Positions 19,666 to 30,987 of a stretch of 64,000 nucleotides of DNA are shown here, one piece after another. Position 1 is the first letter of the stretch. Every line of letters begins with the position of its first letter. Source of the stretch: Macropodus opercularis. Its lineage: Eukaryota; Chordata; Actinopteri; Anabantiformes; Osphronemidae. The notes beneath the pieces were generated by a model that was not told the DNA's origin, ran no database searches, and worked only from the letters and a program-made list of their open reading frames with translations. The stretch spans positions 377,001 through 441,000 of the forward strand of contig CM061107.1 in the NCBI GenBank assembly GCA_030770545.1. Direction: 5' to 3'. Position numbers and translations under genes: made by a program.

Positions 19666-21345
19666 TCACTGCCCCGGGCGGAGCTTCATGCTGATGCTCT
19701 TCAGGGAGTAGTCGTAGCCCTTCCAGTGGTACCACACAAGTCCGACAGCATAGATGGTGCCATCCGCCCCCCAGCGGTAGACCCCGTTGGGGTTGGCATA
19801 GTGACACCCCCCGTACCAGAACCCTCCCAGGTACGACCTGGCACAGCTGGACCCTGCAGAGTCCTGGTCTTTGTCCAAGGTGGAGAACTTCTGTCCGCTG
19901 TGATAAGTCAGGGAGTCTCCTGAGCAAAGTGAAACATCTAAACATTACTGATCAGCATCTTCTCCCAGTAAAGACACAACATGCACCAATTCAACTGTCC
20001 AACCTTCTGTTGTCCAGTTGGACTCAAAGGCCTTTACACACTGCTCTGAACAGGGGCCTGGAGCGTCCCTAGACTCGGTCTCATCTATGGTCAGTGTCAG
20101 CAAATGCTGGAGCTACCGACACTGATTTTATCTAAAGGAAAAGCTTCACCTCCTCACCTGCTCCTCCGTCAGTGAACCCAGAAACATTGAGTCTGTATCC
20201 CTCCGACTCGGAGTCGATGGAGAAGGAGGCGTAACGAGCGGACGCTTTGTTTCCACTGAAGTCCTCCATGTCCACCAGCAGCTCGTACCGTTTCCTCAGA
20301 GTCACGTAGAACAGATTCTCCAGCCCTGCACACAGCAGACAGTCACGTCAGCGGTTCCGCTGGTCTGGAGGCAGCTCATCTTCACAGCACGTCTCACCCA
20401 GCCAGTACTCTCCAGCGGCGAAACCAAAGCCCGTCCGGTACTGATCCCAGGGTCTGTAGAAGTTCACCGATCCGTCCAGCCTCCGCTGGAACACCTGAGG
20501 ACCGAAGGGACGATCAGCAGCTTTTCTAAACCGGGTCTGTGCTGTGGGTTTAGATACTTACTGTCCACTGCTCTTCTGAACTCATGTCACAGTGCACCTA
20601 CAAACACACACACGTCAATGGACACGATGCTTCAAACGTTAAAGTGACACCTGCTGAGAATCCTCCCTAACGACTGACAAGAAGTGGGAGAAACCATCGA
20701 GTGACCAGGAAGCAGTTTGACCCAACATTAACATTATTATTTGTGTGTGTTGTTTAGTTAGTTTGCTGCCTTTGACTGAGGCCGGTTTCTGTGTGGAAAC
20801 GCTAACTCGTGCCTCTATGGACCCTCCTGTTGTTTTAGGAGTCAGGCCATGTGTAGGTGTCATCATCAGAAGTGGTGAGGCCCTAAGTTTGTCTGACCTC
20901 AGCTCCGTTCAGGGCTTCACAGGAACCAAGCAGTGGTTTCTGATGATCTATCTGGACTCAGGCTAGAAGAGGTGTGTGGTTGTTTTTAAACCACGGTGGG
21001 TATGACCGGCGGGGCAGACTTTCACAAGCGCTACAGCAACACCTGGACAGCAGACGTAGGGCCGATGGGGAAGATGGTGTAAACCCCGCTGGGTCTGCTG
21101 TTGTCCTGGTTGTAGACCTCAGAACAGTCCTGAGGGAGGACGAGGAGGCAGCTGCTGGATGGAGCCAGGAGCAGGAGGAGGAAGACGACTGGTACCTGGA
21201 ACAGAGGACATGCTGACACGTCCAAACCCCTTCAGATTTATCTCCATAGAGACGATTCCCAGGGTCTACGCCCTCACACAACTAGGACAACCCAGCGAAT
21301 GAAAGCGCTGCAAAGGTATAAAGTTACCGTCATTGCCGACTTCAT
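19666..21345 (-). CDS. Microfibril-associated glycoprotein 4-like (fibrinogen-related domain)
   Basis: This is a secreted fibrinogen-domain lectin-like protein of the MFAP4 type. Such proteins bind carbohydrates or collagen and elastic fibres, and in fish many are tandem-duplicated and linked to innate immunity. Six coding exons are 21328-21345, 21043-21195, 20562-20597, 20398-20494, 20158-20325 and 19666-19919, giving 726 nt or 241 residues (human MFAP4 is 255). The order is: signal peptide (MKSAMTVPVVFLLLLLAPSS), QDCSEVYNQDNSRPSGVYTI, VHCDMSSEEQWTVFQRRLDG, FYRPWDQYRTGFGFAAGEYW, LRKRYELLVDMEDFSGNKA, VSGFTDGGAGDSL, STLDKDQDSAGSSCA, WYGGCHYANPNGVYRW and WKGYDYSLKSISMKLRPGQ. Splice phases agree throughout. 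The second exon is nearly identical to that of the broken copy at 18858-19008, so they are recent duplicates. Confidence 0.9.
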
Positions 21346-21400
21346 GGGAGCGTCGTGATGAAAACCTGCTTCAGTCTGGACGCTGCGACGTCTCACCGCT

Positions 21401-21410
21401 GCTTTTATGT
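21401..21410 (-). promoter_or_regulatory. TATA-like element of the MFAP4-like gene
   Basis: ACATAAAAGC on the minus strand lies 56-65 bases upstream of the ATG, a reasonable core promoter position. A second candidate, CTATATATTGG, lies about 160 bases upstream (near 21503-21513). Confidence 0.4.
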
Positions 21411-22044
21411 CCAAAGACCAAAAGTGCTGAACAGCTGCATGAGTCACGGTGGATCCCTGGGTTGACAAACGCCGCTGGAACCAGTTTGCCTGGGCTCAAA
21501 GGCCAATATATAGGACCAAGGGTTGGCCTCTGTGGCCGGAGCTCGCTGTTCTGACGTGGTGATGCGGTCACGGTTGGTTCCTGGTCCTAACCAAGCCTTC
21601 AGTCCAGTCACCGTGAGCTGGGTCCAGAATCTCAGCTTTCCACTCTCAGACCTTTGGACTGAGCTGGATAGTCAGCTGTTCTAGACCCATTGTTCCACTA
21701 CTCAAACATGTGATGTAGTGTAATCACAGAGCTGAACAGTGAGTCTGTCTAACGCCCGGCTTCAGGACCTCAATGTCTACATCCGTCGACTTCTGCTGGA
21801 CCCGCTGTCAGCTGTGGTCCTGTATTGTGACATATCTCATGTCTTTCAGTTCTATACACTGTATCTTACTTTGAAAGTCAGTTGTGAGCTTACATTAGCT
21901 TACAAAACCATGAAGAGGCAGCATTTTCCATCTTTATGTGGCAACAGCTACGACCTTTGACCTACACTCTGTTCAGGACAAATGTCAGGATGTTTATCGC
22001 ATAATGTGCAGGTTTACAGATGAACCAGACTGTGTGTGTTGCAT
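21411..22044. other. Spacer between MFAP4-like copies
   Basis: Upstream region of the intact MFAP4-like gene and downstream region of the third copy. No exon is recognised. Confidence 0.5.
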
Positions 22045-22319
22045 TCTAGCCTGGGGCATCGTCTGATATAAGGGTCGAGTCGTCGAGTAGTTAACGCTCC
22101 TCCACTGTTGCCCCTCACTCCAACAGCAGTGACGGTGCCGTCAGCGCCCCAGAGACAGACCCCGGAGGGATTTGCATCTTGGCAGTCGTTGTACCAAAAC
22201 GCTCCCAGTTGCTGTTTGGTGCAGTTACCGGTCCAGGACCTGGTCTTTGTCAAAGGGGGAGAACTTCTCCACACAGAAAGGCCCCCGGTCCCTCTGGAAC
22301 ATGTTTCTGGTTTAATAAC

Positions 22320-23221
22320 AGGAAGTGTAATGTGCATGGTCATCACCGACTTTGTAGACTGGTGTGAAGATAACCACCTGGTTCTGAACACCAGAAAAAC
22401 GAAGGAGCTGGTGATTGACTTCCGGCGAAAACCTGCACCACCGCCGCCGGTGTGCATTAGGGGTTCTGGGATCGAGATGGTGGACACCTACAAATATCTG
22501 GGTGTCCACCTCAACAACAACCTGGACTGGACCGACAACTCGGATGCCCTGTACAGGAGGGGCCAGAGTCGCCTCCACCTGCTGAGGAGACTGAGGTCCT
22601 TTGGGGTGTGCAGGGCTCTCCTACGGACTGTGTATGACACGGTGGTGGCATCGGCAATCCTCTACGGCGTCGTGTGCTGGGCGGGCGGCAGCGCGGACAG
22701 AGACAGAAAAAGACTGAACAAACTGGTAAAGAAAGCTGGCTCTGTCCTGGGCTGCCCACTGGAGTCCATCGAGGTGGTGGCCAATAGAAGGACGCGGGCA
22801 AAACTGTCGTCCATCATGGCCAACCCCTCCCACCCCCTGCACCAAACCGTGGAGGACCAACGCAGCTCGCACAGCGCGAGACTGCTGCACCCGAAGTGCA
22901 GGACTGAGCTACCGGACGTCCTTCATACCCACGGCAACAAGACTCCACAACACACCAACATGACTGTAAAGCGTGTTCATAGTGTGATGTGTGCCGTGCG
23001 GTGCCCATGTTTACATGTATGTTGTTTTGTTTTGTTTTTTTTAAATGTTTTTTTCATTCGGCACTTTTGCACTTTATGTTTATGTGAGATATGTACATTT
23101 TTTGTCTTTCTTTTGTATATAATGCATAACATATTTTTACTCTTTATTTTTTTCCAACTGTTTTTTTTCTCTTGCTGCTGCTGGGTCACCAGAATTTCCC
23201 CACTGCGGGATTAATAAAGTC

Positions 23222-23252
<31 letters not shown>
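22320..23252 (+). mobile_element. 5'-truncated non-LTR retrotransposon (CR1/L2/Rex1-like)
   Basis: The open part encodes the C-terminal half of a reverse transcriptase: WCEDNHLVLNTRKTKELVID, then IRGSGIEMVDTYKYLGVHLN, LHLLRRLRSFGVC, VVASAILYGVVCWAGG and KRLNKLVKKAGSVLGCPLES. The family-typical tail FIPTATRLHNT is present but in another frame, showing a frameshift near 22905-22912, so the copy is decayed. The polymerase catalytic core (YxDD) and endonuclease are missing through 5' truncation. The 3' UTR ends TTTCCCCACTGCGGGATTAA, then AAAGTC and a TATC microsatellite, as in many fish LINEs. It is inserted within an MFAP4-like pseudogene on the opposite strand. Confidence 0.9.
23221..23252. repeat. 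TATC microsatellite at the LINE 3' end
   Basis: About eight TATC units directly follow the LINE 3' sequence. This is the characteristic simple-repeat tail of such elements and marks the right insertion boundary. Confidence 0.95.
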
Positions 23253-23253
<1 letters not shown>

Positions 23254-23660
23254 GGTTTCCCTTCAGAAATAGAAGGTGAAACACTCACCGTCCACCCTCG
23301 TCCTAAAGAATCCATGTCACAGTAGACCTACACACAACAGCGTAGTTAATGTGAGCGGAACGGCTACTGCGGAGGCGTCAGCACGTCTTAACCTGGTGAA
23401 GGTGCAGAGCCTACGATTTGGTGACACCTTGTGGTGTGATTGCAGATTGTAGTCATCTCCATACCCCAACCTTCTGCCCTTTCACACCCGCTGAACTCCT
23501 GCGCGTCATCAGTCGCTCAAACCCTTACTGGGCCGCCGACCTTTGCCCCAGAGGACAGATGGTGAACACTCCGCTGAAAGCCGTCGTGTGCTGGCGATGG
23601 ATGTCGCTGCAGTCCACTGGTGAGAAGACCTCAGAGCTGGAACAGCAGATGTGTCAGACA

Positions 23661-26600
23661 GTGAACTGTCTCCTGGTTGGAGGTTCACCTGGAGGCAGCG
23701 GAGACTTGAAGATGAACCGCTGCTTCTCCCTCAGTCCGCCCAGCCCCTGAGGACGACCAATCACAGAGCAGCATGCGCTCACCCCTCCTGTATTCCACAT
23801 TTTAAACTTCCACTTTCTGAATCACAGGGACAAACACACCTGATACAAGCCTGATGTCAGTCAGTCGTCTCCACCGCTTCCTCCCGTGGGGGTCGCTGTG
23901 CTGCAGCCTGTCCCGCCCATAGCCAACAGAGGCAGGTTCACCCTGGACACGGGCCACACACTCACACCTACGGGCAAAGTAGAGTTTTCCAATCATGCCC
24001 CGGTCGCCTCCGGACCCGGGACCTTCTCTCGTGAGGCGACAGTGACAACCACCGCGTCGGCCGAGCCTGAAGCCACACAAATACCCACCACATGCAGCAG
24101 AACAAAGGCGACAACATGCTGTTAAAGCGCTCGTGTGCTGTGCACAACGTTCACTTAGCTCTGGCTAAACAGAACCATCCCGCTGAGCCTCCCTGCAGGA
24201 TGCAAAGTGTTTCTGATCATTCATTAGACCTATGGTGTAAACGGACGTTCATTGATCCATTTGGAAGTTCTCCCCCTGCTCAGAACCAGAAATATTCAAG
24301 GAGACAACAGTCTGCTGCTGTAATGTCTTTACACAGTAGCAGTGAAACTCTAAGTATCACTAAGGTCCGTCAGGAAGGATTCGTACCAGGGATGATTTAA
24401 AGCACAACGGTCTCAAAACAGAAAGTTCACGCACAACAAACAAACAAACGATTTGATAACTGGCCGTTTCAGCAGAGATGTTGTTAGTCTCTGTGAAGGT
24501 TGGCTTTAGTTGCAGCTCATCAGCCGTGGAGCCAGGCGAGGTTCTGATTCTGACTGAACAGAACCCATCTGGACTCAGTGACGGGGCAGCGGCAACTTTG
24601 ACCTAAAACGTCGGATGCCCTCTGCTGATCTCATTAATCCATGAACCTGGAACCAGAACCGGCGTCTGTCCCGTACATCAGCCCTGTAACTGGACGGTTT
24701 CGTTACCAAGCAGCTGTTGTTGGTTCAACCTAGAGACGCTCACGTTAACCAGCTGAGGAGCGCGGCCTGTATTAATGTCCTGAATGGTTCTGGCTCCGTG
24801 ACATGGACCAGGTGGTGTCTGCTCCTGTGAAGAAGGGCGAGCTGTAGTTCGTCTGTCTGGCCACTAGATGGCACTGACGCAGCGTGAACGGACAATGACA
24901 CTGAGGTTCCGGCTGGTGTTTCCCACCTGTCAATCATTCCTCTGGCCAGAGAATGGACCAGTTCTGACCTCGTTCAGTTCTGCGTGTGAACTGTCACCGT
25001 GTTCTCTCCAGCAGGACGTGGAGTGAAGGTCGCTGAGCTGGTGGTCACAACATTTCAACCATGTTCACTCATCTGCTGCTCACCTGCGTGGTGGATGACG
25101 TCACCTGGCCTCAGGCGGAACCGAGCTGCTTCCTGAAACCTTCCGTCTCTGGTCTTTACTTGCGGGATCTAAAGTCCAGTTTATGAACGTGGAGGATTTT
25201 CTATTGTCAACAATCAGCAGCTGTTTTGGGCCTGTCCTGCTCCTCAGACCTGGAGCCCGTCCAGGAGGCGGTACCGACACTGGTAGAACTGGGATTAACG
25301 AGAGGAAAAGGAGGAGAGAGACTGAAAAACAGGGGGAGGAGTACGGACACCTACGTGCCTGCCCGAACCAACACGAACACGTGATGCCGCCGGTACCAGA
25401 TTAACGGATCAATAGCCGAGGTCACCAATAGGGAGCTGCAGACGGACCCCGGTTCCGAACACCGGTGTCGAACATCTGCAGAGGAACACAGGTAAGAAAT
25501 CAATTAGTGCGGGTCAACAGCTGATCAGACCGGAGGAGCAGAAACCGGAACCACAGCTGGGCCACGAACAGAACAGAACTTGCCAAAGAGAAAAAAGTTC
25601 AAGGCGAAGCAGAACAAACGTGAGCTACGTTACTTCAGCTTGGGTCGTGTTCCATTTAGAACCTAAACAGCTGTTCCATGTGACACAAGGTGCGTTCACG
25701 TGCACAGCCTCCAGCACAACAAGGTGCGTTCAGGTGCACGGCCTCTGGCGTCGTGTGTTCTCTGCACCCGTCAGCAGGTTCACGTCCGAACCAACACATG
25801 GAGTAAGGAAAAGCACGAAAGCGGCCATGGCCCGGTTCTGCGGGTTAAATGTGCTGAGTCAGCTGTTGATGCCAGCCGGTCCGAGCACCCTGAACGCAAC
25901 ACGAGCACTGTTATTCAGCAGCTGGGGATCGGTTCTCAGTGGTAAGAGGGGCCGGCGCAGGGTGGACCCGGGTGTCCAGTTACACAAACACACTGCGGAC
26001 TGGGCTGAGACCAGTTTGGCCTCTTCTCCTCACACTGAAGGTTGAAATTCGAAGCTTCCTGCTTCAGCAGTTCTGGTTCTGATGTCCTGGAACGTGTTCC
26101 AACAACAAACAGTAAATCAACAAGTCTGCCTCCGGCACCAGCTGCTCTGGTCCGGTCCAGTAGACGCCTCGTGCCAACATTAGATCAGATTCCTGCCTGA
26201 GCTGATGGTCAACAGGACAAACAGCTGCTGCTCCTGGTTCTGGTTCCGGTTCTGGTTGGTGGTTCGACATCATCGGCCCTCCTGATGATGCAACTGTTTA
26301 ACAACGTAGGCTCAGCTAGATCCATCAGAACCTTTCAGAACCCAGTACCGAGGCTTGGTTCTTGTTTTAGTGCAGACTTTGGTTCCATCAGACAGAATGA
26401 AATCATCTGTTCTGGTGACCGTGGTGACCCACATACAGAGACTGGGGCCCAGACCCGGCCGGGGTCCTGGTCCTGGTCTCTCTCTGGTAAACAGGTCGGA
26501 GGACATAAATAAACACAAACACTCTATAAGCTGTGGGACGTAAATAGGGTCCCGTCAGACCCGTCTTTCTGGGTGCGCTCCTTACCCGACACCTGACACC

Positions 26601-26680
26601 CGGAGCAGGTCTTCGGGCTCCACGGCACCGCCCTGGACATGTGGTGGACGAAGCGCTCCCTGGCCCATATGCATGTGCTG
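23661..26680. other. Gene-free stretch, nothing recognised
   Basis: Three kilobases with only short, unconvincing ORFs and no repeat I can name. It separates the MFAP4-like cluster from slc16a12 and probably includes distal regulatory DNA. Confidence 0.5.
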
Positions 26681-26684
26681 TCGC

Positions 26685-26690
26685 TATAAA
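26685..26690 (+). promoter_or_regulatory. TATA box candidate upstream of slc16a12
   Basis: TATAAA in a GC-rich setting (tcgctataaaggaagg), preceded by CCCATATGCATG, which includes an octamer-like ATGCAT. It lies about 450 bases before the slc16a12 start codon, so a 5' UTR, possibly spliced, would fill the gap. Confidence 0.4.
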
Positions 26691-27140
26691 GGAAGGAGCG
26701 CTTGGTGCGCGGTTCTGCAGGCCCACAAGCCCGCGAGGAAATGAGATTCTGAGGGTTTGGGGGCGTTTGGTTAATATCTCATCACGTCCACGGTTGGTTA
26801 ATGATTGAGGCTCAGCTGGTGACTTATTGACTGAAGAAGCCTTTTGACTTCCAGACCGGAGGAGTTTGTCTGTCAGTCCGGCTGCCGGTGGAGGATGGAG
26901 GAGGTTCCTGGGTTTGCTTTCCTCCTGTGTTGTCCCTGTGCTGCTTAGCTCCACCCGGGGGAGGGGGTGTGTCTGCTGTGTTTACCGGTGTCTGATGTGG
27001 GTGAGTCCTGCTGCAGACTGGATGTTTTCACAACCTGGTTCTGACAAGCAGTCAGATTTTAGCTTCAGAGCTTTGGACCTGGAGCAGCATCAACTAAAAC
27101 TAACTCACTGCCTTAATTTCTGGGACCGGACCAGGACCAG

Positions 27141-30100
27141 ATGGCTGCAGTGAAGCAGAGGCGCAGCGCGGCGTCTCCTCCCGACGGCGGGTGGGGCTGG
27201 GTCATCGTTGGCTGCTGCTTCATGGTGACGGTCTGCACACGAGCAGTGACCAGGTAACGCACACACACACTGACTCGGCTTTGGTTCAGAGCCCAGCGGG
27301 GTTCCTAATATTCCGACCGCTGCCGGTAGAACAGCACAGAGCTGTGATGGTGCTTCAGACGGGAGAGAGGAACCTGATGACCCTGAGGTCAGAACCAGAA
27401 CCCACACGATCAGTTAATGTCCTTCCGACGGCGTCGCCCGGACTCGTCTGCCTGCTGCTGTGTTTTCATGTGACACACTAACGGCAGCGAACGGGAACAA
27501 AATGTTCCTGCACAGCGTTTAAACTGCTGATTAGTCTGCGGCCGTGTTGTGTCAGTGTGTGACTGGGTCACGCTGAGGATTAGGAACCTGCCGGAGGACA
27601 TTCCTCTGCGGTGACGCCTGCCTTCACCTCTGAGACGACCTGCTGCCTGGATCCTCCTCAAAGCCCGGTGTTGGTTGGCTTTGAACTAATGCCTAAACTG
27701 CTGCCTCTGCGCTCCAGGCTCTCCGGAACGCCCGGAACGCTGACTCGGCTCGGCCGAGCGAGCGGAGACAGGCAGAGTCCGTCCGATCGCCCACAGGCGA
27801 GGAGACGCCCGGTTACGAACCGTTCGCACCAACGTGTGAACAAGCACAATGTTACGTCTGTGTGTTGTTATGAGCCGCACGGAGGAGGTGACGCCGCCCG
27901 AGCTTTTAGTCGAGGCCGCGCAGGAAAAGCGTCCTTACGTAAACTTGCTGTCCCTCGGTCTGGGTTAGACACCTGAACAAACACTGGTGTGTGTCGGTTC
28001 TGTCCGACGGCCTCCGGCAGCCAGGACCGGGTCACAATGACAGAACCACACGCTGAGAGCACGAGTCAGGGCGAGTTCGCGCAGGTTCGCCACCTGTTTA
28101 TTCGCATGGAGCCTTTAACAGGACGGGTATGAGGTACGAGGCTCAGAACCCGTGGTCCATAGAGAATCACAGTACAGAACCGGATCCATGAGCTCTGAAC
28201 CGCTCGGTTCCTTTAATCCAGGAACTGGACGTGGTCGGACATTGATAAAGGAAAACCTCAAAGTTCACGGTTTTTGGCGGCGAGCGTTACATAAGCGGAG
28301 GGACTTTAGTCCAGATCCGCTGTTTACCTACACGTTGCATAACGTGGCACCGTGTGGTCCGGACTCCGGTCTGTGCCTCCTGACCCACCACTGCCTCACT
28401 GTGTCTGCAGGTGCATCTCCATCTTCTTCGTTGAGTTTCAGGCCCAGTTTGGAGCCGACTACGCAGCCACAGCCTGGATCCACAGCCTGGTGGACTGCAC
28501 CACGATGCTCTGTGGTCTGTAGTCAAGTCTGTGGTCTGTGATCATGTCTGTGGTCTGTGATCGTGTCCGTGGTCTGTGGTCATGTCTGTGGTCTGTGATC
28601 GTGTCCGTGGTCTGTGGTCATGTCTGTGGTCTGTGATCATGTCTGTGGTCTGTGGTCATGTCTGTGGTCTGTGATCGTGTCCGTGGTCTGTGGTCTGTGA
28701 TCATGTCTGTGGTCTGTGATCATGTCTGTGGTCTGTGATCATGTCTGTGGTCTGTGATCATGTCTGTGGTCTGTGATCATGTCTGTGGTCTGTGATCGTG
28801 TCCGTGGTCTGTGGTCGTGTCCGTGGTCTGTGGTCATGTCTGTGGTCTGTGATCTGGTCTGTGGTCATGTCTGTGGTCTGTGATCATGTCTGTGGTTTTG
28901 TCTGTGATAATGTCGTTGGTCAGTGATCGTGTCCGTGGTCTGTGGTCATGTCTGTGGTCTGTGGTCTTGTCTGTGGTCATGTTGTTGGTCTGTGATCATG
29001 TCCGTGGTCATGTCTGTGGTCTGTGGTCTTGTCTGTGGTCATGTTGTTGGTCAGTGATCGTGTCTGTGGTCTGTGGTCTTGTCTGTGATAATGTCGTTGG
29101 TCTGTGATCAGGTCTGTGGTCATGTCTGTGGTCTGTGATCATGTCTGTGGTCAGTGATCATGTCCGTGGTCTGTGGTCATGTTGTTGGTCTGTGATCATG
29201 TCCGTGGTCATGTCTGTGGTCTGTGGTCTTGTCTGTGATAATGTCGTTGGTCTGTGGTCTTGTCTGTGGTCTGTGGTCAGTGATCGTGTCTGTGGTCAGT
29301 GATCGTGTCTGTGGTCATGTGTTTCAGCTCCTCTCGGCAGCCTGGTTGGGAACCGCTGGTCCTGCCGTGTGGCCGTGATGTTGGGTGGAGTCCTCTCCTC
29401 CTGCGGCCTGCTCCTCAGCTCCTTCTCCCCCAGCCTGGAGCTCTTGTACTTCAGCCTGGGGATCCTGACAGGTCAGCGCTTTGCTCCAGTGTGTCCTCGG
29501 TTGTAGGAGTCGGTCTTGTAAATGTGCCCCATCGCGTCGTGCAGGTCTGGGCTTCGCCCTGTGCTACACCCCGGCCATCGCCACGGTCGGCTGCTACTTC
29601 CGGCAGAAGAAGGCGCTGGCGTACGGCGTCGCCATGTCCGGCAGCGGCATCGGGACGTTCGTGTTGGCGCCGGCCGTGCAGGAGCTGATCGATCTGTACT
29701 CGTGGAGGGGGGCGCTGCTGGTCCTGAGCGCCGTTGTGGCCAACCTCTGCGTCTGTGGAGCGTTGCTCCGGCCGCTCAGACCGACGGAGGACGGGGAGGA
29801 TGGGGCTGAGGAGGGGGAGTCAGCGGAGGAGGCGAGACGCGGTGAGGAACTGCACTAGCGGGAGCTACGGCTACGCCTGCGCCGCGGCAACCGTCTCATT
29901 TGTCTCTGTCTCGTCAAGCAGGTGTGGTCTCATCCAAGGACGCCGAGCTCAGAGAGCGTGAAGACCTTTTGGCGGACAAGTCGGCTCCGCAGGGACAGAG
30001 CGGCTCGTCCTGTCCGTCCAGTAAGGAGTACCGCTTCCTGCTGCTGCCGGACTTCCTGGGCCTGGCCGTGTCCTTCCTGTTCCTGGCCAGCGGCTGCAGC

Positions 30101-30987
30101 CTCCCCTTCGTCTACCTGGTGCCCTATGCTCTGAGCGCAGACGTCAGCCACCAGCACGCCGCCTTCCTAATGTCCATCCTGGGCATCGTGGACATCGTGG
30201 GGAACGTGACGTTTGGCTGGCTGACGGACCAGAGGTACGACGATGAGGCTGCTCCTCAGTCTGAGCTCAGTGGTAACATTTGGTTCCTGAGCGGAGGTTT
30301 TCCTTTCTTAATTGATGTCATGCTGCTGATGTGGTCCAGGCCGTAATGAGGCCCAGAACCACGGAACTTGCAGCTCATCTGGGCCGAACTGTTCTGGTGT
30401 CGTTTCAGGTGTCTGAAGCCGCACCGCCTGGCGTGCTACATCTTCTCGGTAGGGATGGAGGGCCTCTGCTGTCTCTTCGCGCCGCTGCTCCGATCCTTCC
30501 CGCTGCTCGTTCCGTTCGCCGTTCTCTACGGTTACTTCGACGGGGCCTACGTGGCCCTGATCCCGGTCGTGACGTCGGACGTGGTGGGAGCGCCGTACCT
30601 GTCATCAGCGCTGGGTGTCGTCTTCTTCCTCCACGCCGTCCCCTACCTCATCAGCCCGCCCATTGGAGGTGGGGAAGCATCTGCTACTGCCCAAAATGAG
30701 TTACCCACACAGAAGCACACTGGACCCGTCCTCCGTCCGACTGTGGTGGCAGTGTTTTCTATGTCGGCGGTGAAACTCTTGTTCTCTTGTCTCCAGGTTG
30801 GCTCGTCGATGTCACAGGAAGTTACACGGCCACCTTCTTCCTCAGTGGCGTCGCCCTGCTGGCCAGTGCGCTCGTGCTCTCCACCATCGCCGGGGTTCGC
30901 CGCTGCCAACGCAGACTACCTGCCACCGTGGACAACAAGCTCAAACCCTTCCACAAGCAGGTGGTTGGCCAAGCTGTCGTTTCGTAG
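27141..30987 (+). CDS. slc16a12: Monocarboxylate transporter 12 (MCT12, creatine transporter)
   Basis: MCT12 is a 12-helix major facilitator superfamily transporter that moves creatine and related compounds across the plasma membrane. In humans it is linked to cataract and renal glucosuria. Seven coding exons are 27141-27253, 28411-28514, 29328-29471, 29545-29841, 29922-30234, 30409-30668 and 30797-30987, giving 1422 nt or 473 residues. The SLC16 signature SPPDGGWGWVIVGCCFMVT is in helix 1, followed by RAVTRCISIFFVEFQ, TAWIHSLVDCTTMLCAPLGS, GLGFALCYTPAIATVGCYF, KKALAYGVAMSGSGIGTFVL, FLFLASGCSLPFVYLVPYAL, AAFLMSILGIVDIVGNVTFG, GYFDGAYVALIPVVTSD and SALGVVFFLHAVPYLISPPI. These match MCT12 better than other SLC16 members. 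The large cytosolic loop between helices 6 and 7 is acidic. Intron 2 is almost entirely minisatellite. A poly(A) signal is at 31280-31285. Confidence 0.95.
28511..29324. repeat. 19-bp minisatellite starting at the slc16a12 exon 2 donor
   Basis: About 0.8 kb of units based on TGTGGTCTGTGATCATGTC (19 bases), with G/A and C/T variants and shortened units. The first TGTGGTCTGT spans the exon 2/intron 2 junction itself (TGTG is exon, GTCTGT is the donor). The array runs to the acceptor tract of exon 3 and makes up nearly all of intron 2. Confidence 0.95.

Larger units (their letters stand above)
22045..23660 (-). pseudogene. MFAP4-like pseudogene split by a LINE
   Basis: The last-exon homology lies at about 22045-22310 and encodes in pieces CTKQQLGAFWYNDCQDANPS, LWGADGTVTAVGV and, after a 1-base deletion, the RSVNYSTTRPLYQ-type end. 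A second frameshift follows DKDQ near 22240. Upstream, an exon-3 homologue is at about 23287-23326 (VYCDMDSLGRGWTV) and an exon-2 homologue at about 23535-23640 (DCSDIHRQHT, FSGVFTICPLGQRSAAQ). The donor of the latter has lost a G, so the frame would not join. Exons 4 and 5 are not found. A LINE fills 22320-23252 between the two halves. Several independent lesions make this a dead gene. Confidence 0.85.

Noticed and set aside
28511..29324. CRISPR-like regular repeats
   Set aside because: Units are contiguous with no unique spacers, and the sequence is eukaryotic. It is a minisatellite. The same holds for 42980-43952.
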